Source: an uncultured Acetatifactor sp. (lineage in GTDB: Bacteria > Bacillota > Clostridia > Lachnospirales > Lachnospiraceae). From it: a DNA stretch of 31,865 nucleotides. Below are positions 14,948-22,643 of the stretch, piece by piece. The DNA lies in the NCBI GenBank assembly GCA_910584865.1, contig CAJUCE010000002.1, positions 1 through 31,865 of the forward strand, read 5' to 3'. The position numbers and the translations under genes are program-made. Below the pieces are notes generated by a model that was not told the DNA's origin, made no database searches, and saw only the letters and a list, made by a program, of their open reading frames with translations. The number at the start of each line of letters is the position of its first letter. Positions within the stretch are counted from its first letter, which is position 1.

Positions 14948-15041
14948 CGCTTCCTTACGCCGGTATTATCCGGGTCAAGTAGTGAGGGTTAGAAGCTCTG
15001 CGGCGCAGAAGCTTCAATCTCAGCGATGTGCTCCCCTAGCG
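14948..15041 (-). ncRNA. TPP riboswitch aptamer
   Basis: Read on the minus strand the element begins CGCTAGGGGAGC, contains the invariant CTGAGA, and continues to the conserved block ACCCGGATAATACCGGCG, then TAAGGAAGCG. The first and last bases (CGCT/AGCG) close stem P1. These are the diagnostic parts of the THI/TPP element. It lies 82 bases upstream of thiT, which transports thiamine, so bound TPP would reduce thiT expression. Confidence 0.95.
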
Positions 15042-15094
15042 GTGATTTATGGCGGCAGAATACTTTCGAAAAAGTTTCCGCCACATTTGCGTTT

Positions 15095-15123
15095 ACTATA
15101 AGGGATTTTTCTGAGGATGTCAA
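15095..15123 (-). promoter_or_regulatory. thiT promoter
   Basis: On the minus strand a perfect TTGACA (15123-15118), a 17-base spacer and TATAGT (15100-15095) form a near-consensus promoter. Transcription would begin about 50 bases before the TPP aptamer. Confidence 0.85.
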
Positions 15124-15431
15124 GCGGTTTGTCAAAATTTTTTCACAGAGGGTTTTCACCGGTTTTTCACCAGGAAAAGTTGATTCCTTTTTCCAGTGCC
15201 TCCTATTATTTGTTAAAGGGACAGGCGGTGAGACTATTTAAGCCCGGCCTGTTTTCTGATAGAATTTTCGGTTTTTCTATTTAAGTCCCTGCCTTGGTGA
15301 AAAGGGATTGTGACTTTTCCCGGTTTAGTCGGATGTATGTAATTTCTGTGAGAGCCTTCTTGATTCTTATACATCCGTCCGTCTGCAAGGATTAGTTTTT
15401 CCATTTCCCTTGGTTTGATCCGAGCGACATC
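15124..15431. other. divergent intergenic region without a gene
   Basis: No coding sequence is seen between the thiT promoter and that of the GTPase gene. Two direct repeats, CTATTTAAGCCCGGCCT (15234-15250) and a variant at 15277-15294, are 43 bases apart. A 9-bp inverted repeat CGGATGTAT (15330-15338) / ATACATCCG (15369-15377) encloses 30 bases. Purpose unknown. Confidence 0.5.
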
Positions 15432-15460
15432 TCGACTAAGCCCTCCTCTTGTGATATACT
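15432..15460 (+). promoter_or_regulatory. promoter of the GTPase-nuclease fusion gene
   Basis: TCGACT (15432-15437), a 17-base spacer and TATACT (15455-15460) match the sigma-A pattern in 9 of 12 positions. Transcription would start near 15467, leaving a leader of about 26 bases with GAGGAGG before the ATG. Confidence 0.6.
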
Positions 15461-15486
15461 AAATAAAGTATACTTTCACGAGGAGG
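15442..15486 (+). repeat. long imperfect dyad spanning -10 box and ribosome-binding site
   Basis: The left arm CCTCCTC-TT-GTGA-TATACT (15442-15460) is complementary to the right arm AGTATA-CTT-TCAC-GAGGAGG (15467-15486), apart from the TT and CTT bulges, around the loop AAATAA. The left arm contains the -10 box; the right arm contains the Shine-Dalgarno. Confidence 0.75.
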
Positions 15487-15492
15487 ATTTTT

Positions 15493-18357
15493 ATGGGCGG
15501 ACAGGCAGAGGAAAATAAGCCTCAAAAGCCAGCAAAACATATATGTGTCGGCCTGTTGGCCCATGTGGATGCCGGAAAGACCACCCTTGCGGAGGGACTT
15601 TTATTTACAGGCGGCAGGATCCGCCGGCTCGGCCGCGTGGATCATCAGGATGCCTTTTTAGATAATAACTCCATGGAGCGGGCCCGCGGCATCACCATTT
15701 TTTCCAAGCAGGCACAGCTTTCCTGGGAGGGGCTTGATATTACGCTCTTAGATACGCCGGGGCATGTGGATTTCAGCGCGGAGATGGAACGTACGCTGCA
15801 GGTGCTTGACTACGCAATCCTGGTCATCAGCGGCTCGGACGGCGTACAGGGACATGTACAGACGCTGTGGCGGCTTTTAAAACAGTACGGGATCCCGGTC
15901 TTTCTCTTTATCAACAAGATGGATCAGCCAGATACGGAAAAAGAAAAGCTGCTGGGGGAGCTGCAGGCGAGGCTGGACGGCGGCTGCCTGGAATTCGGGC
16001 CGGAGGCGGAGAACGAAGGAGAGCTATATCTGGAAGCGCTCTCCATGTGCGATGAGGCGTTGCTGGAGGAGTACCTGGAGACAGGAGGACTAAAGGAAGA
16101 TTCGGTAGCAAAATCTATCGCGGAACGGCATATTTTTCCCTGCTACTTCGGTTCCGCCCTGCGCGTGGAGGGGCTTAAGGAGCTGCTTACGGGCATCAGG
16201 CGCTTTGCCCGGTGTCAGGAATACGGGGCGGATTTCGCCGCCAGGGTGTACAAGATATCCAGGGATGCTTCCGGTGTCAGGCTGACTCATTTGAAAGTTA
16301 CGGGAGGCGTACTGCGGGTGAAGATGCCTGTGAGCAACGCGGGCAGCGCGGAAGCAGGTACCGAGGTTTGGGAGGAGAAAGTGAATCAGCTGCGGATCTA
16401 CGGCGGCGCTCAGTATGAGGCCGTGGAGGATGTGAGGGCGGGGGGAATCTGCGCTGTCACAGGGTTGGAGCATACCTTTGCGGGGCAGGGACTGGGAATG
16501 GAGAGCGGCAACACGCTGCCTCTCTTGGCGCCTGTGCTGACATACGGCGTGGCGCTGCCTGAGGGAAGCGACCCGGTGAAGGCGCTGGGGCAGCTGCGCA
16601 GGCTGGAGGAGGAAGAACCGCAGCTTCATGTGGTATGGCAGAAAGCAGCGGGAGAAAACCGTCAGCCCCAGATCCACGTACAGGTCATGGGAGAGGTACA
16701 GATCGAGATCCTGAAGCGGCTGATCGCCGATCGTTTTGGCCTGGAGGTGGAATTTACGGACGGTCAGATCGTATACAAGGAAACCATTGCCGATGCGGTG
16801 GAGGGCATCGGACATTTCGAACCCCTGCGGCATTATGCGGAGGTGCATCTGCTGCTGGAGCCGGGGGAGACGGGTAGCGGACTGCAGTTTTCCAGCGTCT
16901 GCAGCGAGGATGTGCTGGACAGGAACTGGCAGCGGCTGATTTTGACCCATCTGGAGGAGCGGGCCTATCCCGGTGTTTTGACGGGCTCCTCCATAACGGA
17001 TATGCGGATCACGCTGCTCACCGGGCGGGCGCATCTGAAGCATACAGAGGGCGGGGATTTCAGACAGGCTACCTACCGTGCGGTGCGGCAGGGCCTGATG
17101 CAGGCGGAGAGTGTGCTTTTGGAACCTTTTTTTGCATTTACCCTGGAGGTTCCGGCAGGACAGCTGGGCAGGGCGATGTCCGATATTCAGAGAATGCAGG
17201 GACGGTTTGACACACCCAGGACAGAGGGGGAATACGCCGTACTCACCGGCTTTGCTCCGGTGGCAACCATGCGTGGCTATCAGAGCGAGGTGAATGCCTA
17301 TACCCGGGGATTGGGCAGACTGCACTGTGTCATGAAGGGGTATGAGCCCTGCCATAATGCGGAGGATATCCTACGGGAATTTGATTATGATCCGGAGGCG
17401 GATACGGAGAATCCGTCCTCATCCGTTTTCTGCGCCCATGGGGCCGGGTTCGTGGTGCCTTGGGATAGGGTGCCGGACTACGCCCATGTGGAGAGCGGAT
17501 GGCAGCCACGCGGAGGGGAGACGGATGAGGCCCGTTTCGGTGAGGACGGTCGGACAGGACAGGGAGAAGAGGGCCGTATGTCCGGTATCACAGCAAAAAG
17601 CCGGGGCAGGAAGGGAGAAGAGCGGACGCAGTCATCTTCCGATTATATTACGCAGGAAGAGATCGAGGAAATTTTTCAGCGTACCTACAAAAAGAGCAGC
17701 CAGCAGGACTATACGCCCTATCGATATCATCTGCAGAATACAGGGGGGACGGCAGACAGAAACGGTACAGGGGCGGAAAATCATTCCTCTGCGGATCCGG
17801 ATGCGCAGGATGGCGGAGACCGCGGGAACAAAAAAGCGGGCGGTGCGGGGGCTGCGTCCGGAATGGCCACGCCCAAAAAGGAAGAATACCTCCTGGTGGA
17901 TGGCTACAATGTTATTTTTGCCTGGGAGGATCTTCGGGAGCTGGCAGAGAGGAATATTGACAGCGCAAGAGACAGGCTGACGGATATCTGCAGCAATTAT
18001 CAGGGAGCCGCCGGCTGTGTGCTGATTCTGGTCTTCGATGCCTACAAGGTGAAGGGGAATCCCGGTTCCGTGCGGAAATATCACAATATTTACGTGGTTT
18101 ACACGGCAGAAGCGGAAACGGCGGATCAATACATCGAAAAGACAGTGCATGAAATGGGCAGAAAGTATCATGTGACAGTGGCTACTTCGGACCGTCTGGA
18201 GCAGATGATTATCTGGGGGGAAGGAGCGGTGCGCCTGTCTGCGGAGGGGTTCCGGGAGACAGTGGAAGCCATGTCCCGGCAGATGAGAGAGCAGTATTTT
18301 GACAGGCAGAGTCAGTATAAAAACAGGCCCTTTGAAGAATTGCTCAGGAAGACCTGA
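15493..18357 (+). CDS. EF-G/TetM-like translational GTPase fused to YacP/Rae1-type NYN ribonuclease
   Basis: A 954-residue two-part protein. Residues 1 to about 650 form an EF-G-type GTPase of the ribosomal-protection (TetM/TetO) branch: AHVDAGKTT (23-31), RGITI, DTPGHVDF, NKMD and FGSAL, then the later domains with the domain IV/V stretch ITDMRITLLTG, DFRQATYRAVRQ and LLEPFFAFTLEVP. A charged linker (~660-795) contains ITQEEIEEIFQRTYKK. From about 797 to the end lies a full YacP/Rae1 domain: LLVDGYNVIFAW, ARDRLTDICSNYQG, LVFDAYKVKG, EAETADQYIEK and VATSDRLEQ, with the acidic residues of an NYN nuclease. Rae1 of Bacillus subtilis is a separate protein that cuts mRNA in the ribosomal A site. 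The domain IV tip reads AHLKHTEGGDFR (513-524), unlike the TetM YYSPVSTPADFR, so tetracycline resistance is doubtful. I infer a ribosome-rescue or mRNA-cutting role. GAGGAGG supports the start. Confidence 0.92.
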   Translation: MGGQAEENKPQKPAKHICVGLLAHVDAGKTTLAEGLLFTGGRIRRLGRVDHQDAFLDNNSMERARGITIFSKQAQLSWEGLDITLLDTPGHVDFSAEMERTLQVLDYAILVISGSDGVQGHVQTLWRLLKQYGIPVFLFINKMDQPDTEKEKLLGELQARLDGGCLEFGPEAENEGELYLEALSMCDEALLEEYLETGGLKEDSVAKSIAERHIFPCYFGSALRVEGLKELLTGIRRFARCQEYGADFAARVYKISRDASGVRLTHLKVTGGVLRVKMPVSNAGSAEAGTEVWEEKVNQLRIYGGAQYEAVEDVRAGGICAVTGLEHTFAGQGLGMESGNTLPLLAPVLTYGVALPEGSDPVKALGQLRRLEEEEPQLHVVWQKAAGENRQPQIHVQVMGEVQIEILKRLIADRFGLEVEFTDGQIVYKETIADAVEGIGHFEPLRHYAEVHLLLEPGETGSGLQFSSVCSEDVLDRNWQRLILTHLEERAYPGVLTGSSITDMRITLLTGRAHLKHTEGGDFRQATYRAVRQGLMQAESVLLEPFFAFTLEVPAGQLGRAMSDIQRMQGRFDTPRTEGEYAVLTGFAPVATMRGYQSEVNAYTRGLGRLHCVMKGYEPCHNAEDILREFDYDPEADTENPSSSVFCAHGAGFVVPWDRVPDYAHVESGWQPRGGETDEARFGEDGRTGQGEEGRMSGITAKSRGRKGEERTQSSSDYITQEEIEEIFQRTYKKSSQQDYTPYRYHLQNTGGTADRNGTGAENHSSADPDAQDGGDRGNKKAGGAGAASGMATPKKEEYLLVDGYNVIFAWEDLRELAERNIDSARDRLTDICSNYQGAAGCVLILVFDAYKVKGNPGSVRKYHNIYVVYTAEAETADQYIEKTVHEMGRKYHVTVATSDRLEQMIIWGEGAVRLSAEGFRETVEAMSRQMREQYFDRQSQYKNRPFEELLRKT

Positions 18358-18709
18358 CCTGGGAATATTTCAGGAAATCCGCATATCTTGCTACGGCGTC
18401 AAGTGAGGCCATATCCAGAGCGAGCAGGGTGTTGAGGATACTGCAAAAGGATGGATCGGCAGAGAAGTATTTTTCAAGAACTTCGGGAGAGTAGCGAAGG
18501 TCTGTACGGCAAAGCAGATAATCTGTGGTGACATGAAACAAATCGGCTATTTTACATAAAGTACCGAGATCAGGCCAGTATACCTCATGCTCATAATTGG
18601 ATACATTGCTGGGCGACATGCTCAGAATAGTTGACAGTTTATTTTGCTTCAGGCCCGTTTCCATACGCAGTCTTGCGATAGTCGATCCGATGCTTCTCTT
18701 ATCCTGCAT
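18344..18709 (-). CDS. XRE-family HTH regulator
   Basis: A 121-residue DNA-binding protein. Residues about 7-62 form a Cro/C1-type helix-turn-helix domain: IGSTIARLRMETGLKQNKLS, TILSMSPSNVSNYEHEVYWP, and DLGTLCKIADLFHVTTDYLL, with the recognition helix around SPSNVSNYE. The C-terminal ~55 residues (SPEVLEKYFSADPSFCSIL onward) are helical and may serve dimerisation. GAGGTG precedes the ATG. Its 3' end overlaps that of the GTPase-nuclease gene by 14 bases in convergent orientation, and its 5' end faces dnaE across 200 bases. It might regulate itself or either neighbour, but no operator repeat could be assigned. Confidence 0.88.
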   Translation of the reverse strand: MQDKRSIGSTIARLRMETGLKQNKLSTILSMSPSNVSNYEHEVYWPDLGTLCKIADLFHVTTDYLLCRTDLRYSPEVLEKYFSADPSFCSILNTLLALDMASLDAVARYADFLKYSQVRSS

Positions 18710-18827
18710 GCTTCACCTCATATACTGGGGATGTTTTTACGGTTATGATTCTATGATATAGGACAAAAATGAGTAATGCTAAAGTGACGGCAAATTATTT
18801 TGTGCAGCAATGAATTTTGGCGAAAGC

Positions 18828-18856
18828 TTTACAAATCTGTCAGATTTCAGTATGAT
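18828..18856 (+). promoter_or_regulatory. dnaE promoter
   Basis: TTTACA (18828-18833) and TATGAT (18851-18856) with a 17-base spacer, 54 bases before the dnaE start. Confidence 0.75.
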
Positions 18857-18909
18857 AGAAAACAGGGACAAAGTGAATCAGGATTTTCAGAAGAAAGAGG
18901 AGTTTTAAA

Positions 18910-21900
18910 ATGGCATTTGTACACCTTCATGTTCATACGGAATATTCCCTTCTGGACGGTTCGAATAAAATCAAAGAGTATGTATCCCGGGTGAAAGAAC
19001 TGGGGATGAACAGTGCGGCCATCACAGATCATGGAGCCATGTACGGCGTCATTGATTTTTACCGGGCTGCAAAGGCTGCAGGCATCAAGCCGATTCTGGG
19101 ATGCGAGATTTATGTGGCGCCGGGATCCCGGTTTGACAAGGAGCTCACCGGGGGAGAAGACCGGTATTACCACCTGGTTTTGCTGGCGGAAAATAATACC
19201 GGATATTCGAATCTGATGAAAATTGTCAGCAAAGGGTACACGGAGGGCTATTATTATAAGCCCCGGGTGGATATGGAGGTATTAAACCGCTACCATGAGG
19301 GAATTATTGCATTATCTGCCTGTCTGGCCGGGGAGGTGCAGCGCTGCATTGTAAAGGGAGATTTGGAAGGGGCAAGGAAGACGGCCGGGAAATATGAGGC
19401 ATGCTTCGGAAAAGGGAACTTCTATCTGGAGCTGCAGGATCATGGTTATCCTCAGCAGAGGCAGGTAAACACGGAGCTTCTGAAGATGAGCCGCGAACTT
19501 GACATCCCGCTGGTGGCAACAAATGACGTTCATTATACCTATGAATCAGATGCGGACTCCCACGATATTCTGCTGTGTCTCCAGACCAACAAGAAGCTGG
19601 CGGACGAGGACAGGCTGCGCTATGAGGGCGGGCAGTTTTTTGTGAAGAGCGAGGAGGAGATGAAGGGGCTCTTTCCCTATGCGTGGGAAGCGTTGGAGAA
19701 CACGCAGGAGATTGCAGACCGCTGTAATGTGGAGATTGAATTCGGCGTGACAAAGCTGCCCAGGTATGAGGTGCCCGATGGGTATGATTCCTGGGGATAT
19801 CTGAACAAATTATGCGACGATGGACTGAAGGAACGCTATGGGGACGGGGAGCAGAGCGCGGGGGATACAGGCCAGACCCTGCGGGAACGTCTGGATTACG
19901 AACTTTCGGTGATCCGGAAAATGGGATATGTGGACTACTTTCTCATCGTGTGGGATTTTATCAATTATGCCAGAAGCAACGGGATTCCGGTGGGGCCCGG
20001 ACGGGGGTCTGCGGCGGGAAGCATTGTGGCGTATTGTCTGAAGATTACCAATATCGAACCCATTCGATACAATCTGCTGTTTGAGCGGTTTCTGAATCCC
20101 GAACGTGTATCCATGCCGGATATCGACGTGGACTTTTGCTTTAACCGCAGACAGGAAGTCATCGACTATGTGGGCAGGAAATACGGCGCCGACAAGGTGG
20201 TGCAGATTGTCACCTTTGGTACGCTGGCGGCCAAGGGTGTGATCCGGGATGTGGGGCGTGTGATGGATCTGCCGTATGCTTTCGTGGATTCCATTGCCAG
20301 AATGATTCCCGGCGAGCTGAATATTACCATCGACAAGGCGCTGGAGAAAAATGCGGAATTCCATAAGATGTACCAGGAGGATGAGCAGGTACGCCGTCTG
20401 ATCAATATGTGCAAACGCTTGGAGGGGCTGCCCAGACACAGCTCCATGCATGCGGCGGGGGTGGTGATCTGTCCGGAGGCTGCGGATGAATTCGTTCCGC
20501 TGTCCAGAGGAAGCGACGGTTCCATCACCACGCAGTTTACCATGACCACACTGGAGGAGCTGGGGCTTCTGAAAATGGATTTTCTGGGACTGAGAACGCT
20601 TACGGTGATTCATGATACCGTGAAATTTGTGGAACAGACCCGGGGAAAGAAGATTGATATCGATCATCTGGACTTTGACGACGAACAGGTATACGCATAT
20701 ATCGGCACGGGGAAGACGGAAGGGATCTTCCAGCTGGAAAGTGCGGGGATGAAGAACCTGATGAAGGAGCTGCGTCCCAGGACTCTGGAAGATATTATAG
20801 ACGGTATTTCGTTATATCGTCCGGGTCCCATGGACTCTATTCCAAAGTACATCAAGGGCAGGGCAAATCTGGCCGAGGTGGAATATGCATGTCCGCAGCT
20901 GGAGCCGATTTTAGCTCCCACCTACGGCTGTATCATCTATCAGGAGCAGGTGATGCAGATCGTCCGGGATCTGGGCGGATACACCATGGGCCGAAGCGAT
21001 CTGGTGCGCCGTGCCATGAGTAAAAAGAAGCATTCCGTCATGGAGAAGGAGCGGGTGAATTTCATCTACGGAAACGAGGAAGAGGGCGTGCCGGGCTGCC
21101 TTTCCAAAGGGATCAGCGAGCAGGTGGCCAACGGAATCTTTGACGATATGATCGACTTCGCCGAATATGCATTCAATAAATCCCATGGAGCGGGATATGC
21201 GGTGGTGGCATACCAGACGGCTTATTTGAAATATTACTATCCGGTGGAATTTATGGCGGCCCTTATGACCTCTGTTACGGACAATGCCCCGAAGGTTTCC
21301 GAATATATATTGTGCTGCCGGTCTATGGGCATCAGTCTGCTTGCGCCGGATATCAATCAGGGTCAGAGCGGTTTTTCCGTCAGCGGCGACTGTATTCGGT
21401 ATGCGCTGACTGCTATCAAGGGTGTGGGATATCCCGCCATCGAAAGCCTTGTGAAAGAGCGCAGGGAACGGGGGCTTTTCACCAATCTGAAGGATTTTAT
21501 TACCCGTGTGGCGGACAAGGGTGTGAATAAACGGGCCGTGGAGAATTTCATCAAGGCCGGGGCGCTGGACGGGCTGGGCGGCACCAGAAAACAGTTTATG
21601 AGCGTCTATGTGCAGATTATGGATCAGATTTCCAAGGATAAAAAGAGCAATCTGGCGGGACAGATTTCTCTCTTTGACATTGCGGAGGAATCCCAGAAGG
21701 AAGAATTTGATATCCGGATGCCCAATGTGGGAGAATATCCCAAGGAGATGCTTCTGGCCTTCGAGAAGGATGTGCTGGGGATCTATTTGAGCGGCCATCC
21801 GCTGGAATCCGATCAGGCGCTTTTGGAGAGATACACCACGAATACCACCAATGACTTTATCCTCCTGGAAGAAGAGAACGGAAAGGCCCGTCTGCAGGAT

Positions 21901-22563
21901 CAGACCCGCGTGGTAGTGGGAGGAATGATCGCGGACAAGACCATCAAATACACCAGGAAGGACCAGGTGATGGCGTTTCTGAATCTGGAGGATTTGGTGG
22001 GAAATGTGGAGGTGGTGGTTTTTCCCAGAGATTATGAAAAATACGGTTCCATGCTTGCGGAGGAGACCAGAGTCTTCATCAGGGGGCGGGCCAACATGGA
22101 GGAAGACAGGGACGGAAAGCTGATCCTGGAGCAGGCGGTCACGTTTGATGAGGCCAGGCAGGCGAAAGGCGGGCCGCTGTTTCGAAATCGCTACGAAGGC
22201 GCAGCCGGGGGCAATTACGGCAGAAACACAAGATATTCCGCAGGCTCCGGGGGGATAGGCGCGGACGGGGCGCCGGGGAAGGCGCAATACAATGCAAGTC
22301 CTTCGGCCGGGAATAACGGACAGCGAAGGACGGTTCCAAAGGGTATCTGGATTCAGTTTCCCGACGGGGGCAGCTATGCGGCCAGAGAGGGAGAACTCCT
22401 TGCCGCCATTGCGGATTCCGACGGAACGGACAATGTGGTGATCTTCCTGAGAGACACGAAGGCGTATAAACTGCTGCCGCCCAATTTAAAGGTATGTGCG
22501 GATGCGGGGCTGGTGAAGCGGCTGGGAGAACTTTTCGGACAGGAAAATGTAAAAATACGTTAA
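18910..22563 (+). CDS. dnaE: DNA polymerase III subunit alpha
   Basis: A 1217-residue replicative polymerase of the DnaE (not PolC) class. The N-terminal PHP domain begins FVHLHVHTEYSLLDGSNKI and contains ITDHGAMYG. The catalytic palm has GPGRGSAAGSIVAYCL and the metal-binding PDIDVDF with Asp 404, 406 and 408. Further along are HSSMHAAGVVI and the fingers region IIDGISLYRPGPMDSIPKYI. The C-terminal part has helix-hairpin-helix sequence around IKGVGYPAIESLV and an OB-fold domain RVVVGGMIADKTIKY. Unusually, a Gly/Asn/Ala-rich linker of about 45 residues (from about 1090) separates the OB domain from a small C-terminal domain. AGAGGAG precedes the ATG. Clostridia use PolC as the main replicase, so this enzyme may extend primers or serve repair. 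It is followed 80 bases later by pfkA with its own promoter. Confidence 0.97.
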   Translation: MAFVHLHVHTEYSLLDGSNKIKEYVSRVKELGMNSAAITDHGAMYGVIDFYRAAKAAGIKPILGCEIYVAPGSRFDKELTGGEDRYYHLVLLAENNTGYSNLMKIVSKGYTEGYYYKPRVDMEVLNRYHEGIIALSACLAGEVQRCIVKGDLEGARKTAGKYEACFGKGNFYLELQDHGYPQQRQVNTELLKMSRELDIPLVATNDVHYTYESDADSHDILLCLQTNKKLADEDRLRYEGGQFFVKSEEEMKGLFPYAWEALENTQEIADRCNVEIEFGVTKLPRYEVPDGYDSWGYLNKLCDDGLKERYGDGEQSAGDTGQTLRERLDYELSVIRKMGYVDYFLIVWDFINYARSNGIPVGPGRGSAAGSIVAYCLKITNIEPIRYNLLFERFLNPERVSMPDIDVDFCFNRRQEVIDYVGRKYGADKVVQIVTFGTLAAKGVIRDVGRVMDLPYAFVDSIARMIPGELNITIDKALEKNAEFHKMYQEDEQVRRLINMCKRLEGLPRHSSMHAAGVVICPEAADEFVPLSRGSDGSITTQFTMTTLEELGLLKMDFLGLRTLTVIHDTVKFVEQTRGKKIDIDHLDFDDEQVYAYIGTGKTEGIFQLESAGMKNLMKELRPRTLEDIIDGISLYRPGPMDSIPKYIKGRANLAEVEYACPQLEPILAPTYGCIIYQEQVMQIVRDLGGYTMGRSDLVRRAMSKKKHSVMEKERVNFIYGNEEEGVPGCLSKGISEQVANGIFDDMIDFAEYAFNKSHGAGYAVVAYQTAYLKYYYPVEFMAALMTSVTDNAPKVSEYILCCRSMGISLLAPDINQGQSGFSVSGDCIRYALTAIKGVGYPAIESLVKERRERGLFTNLKDFITRVADKGVNKRAVENFIKAGALDGLGGTRKQFMSVYVQIMDQISKDKKSNLAGQISLFDIAEESQKEEFDIRMPNVGEYPKEMLLAFEKDVLGIYLSGHPLESDQALLERYTTNTTNDFILLEEENGKARLQDQTRVVVGGMIADKTIKYTRKDQVMAFLNLEDLVGNVEVVVFPRDYEKYGSMLAEETRVFIRGRANMEEDRDGKLILEQAVTFDEARQAKGGPLFRNRYEGAAGGNYGRNTRYSAGSGGIGADGAPGKAQYNASPSAGNNGQRRTVPKGIWIQFPDGGSYAAREGELLAAIADSDGTDNVVIFLRDTKAYKLLPPNLKVCADAGLVKRLGELFGQENVKIR

Positions 22564-22580
22564 AATATGGACAGGTCTAC

Positions 22581-22609
22581 TTGAAAACAGACGGAAAAAG
22601 GTATAAAAT
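22581..22609 (+). promoter_or_regulatory. pfkA promoter
   Basis: TTGAAA (22581-22586), 17 bases, TAAAAT (22604-22609). It gives pfkA a transcript of its own in addition to any read-through from dnaE. Confidence 0.7.
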
Positions 22610-22643
22610 GATAGACTGACACAGGTCACAGGAGGACACAGTT

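Noticed and set aside
16090..17355. 421-codon open frame on the minus strand
   Set aside because: It is the antisense of the GTPase gene, with no family features and no start signal.
15493..18357. Plain tetracycline-resistance gene tet(M)-type label
   Set aside because: The domain IV tip loop is not TetM-like and the protein carries a nuclease domain; resistance should not be assumed.
20911..22287. 458-codon open frame on the minus strand
   Set aside because: It is the antisense of dnaE; the plus-strand protein has clear catalytic motifs.
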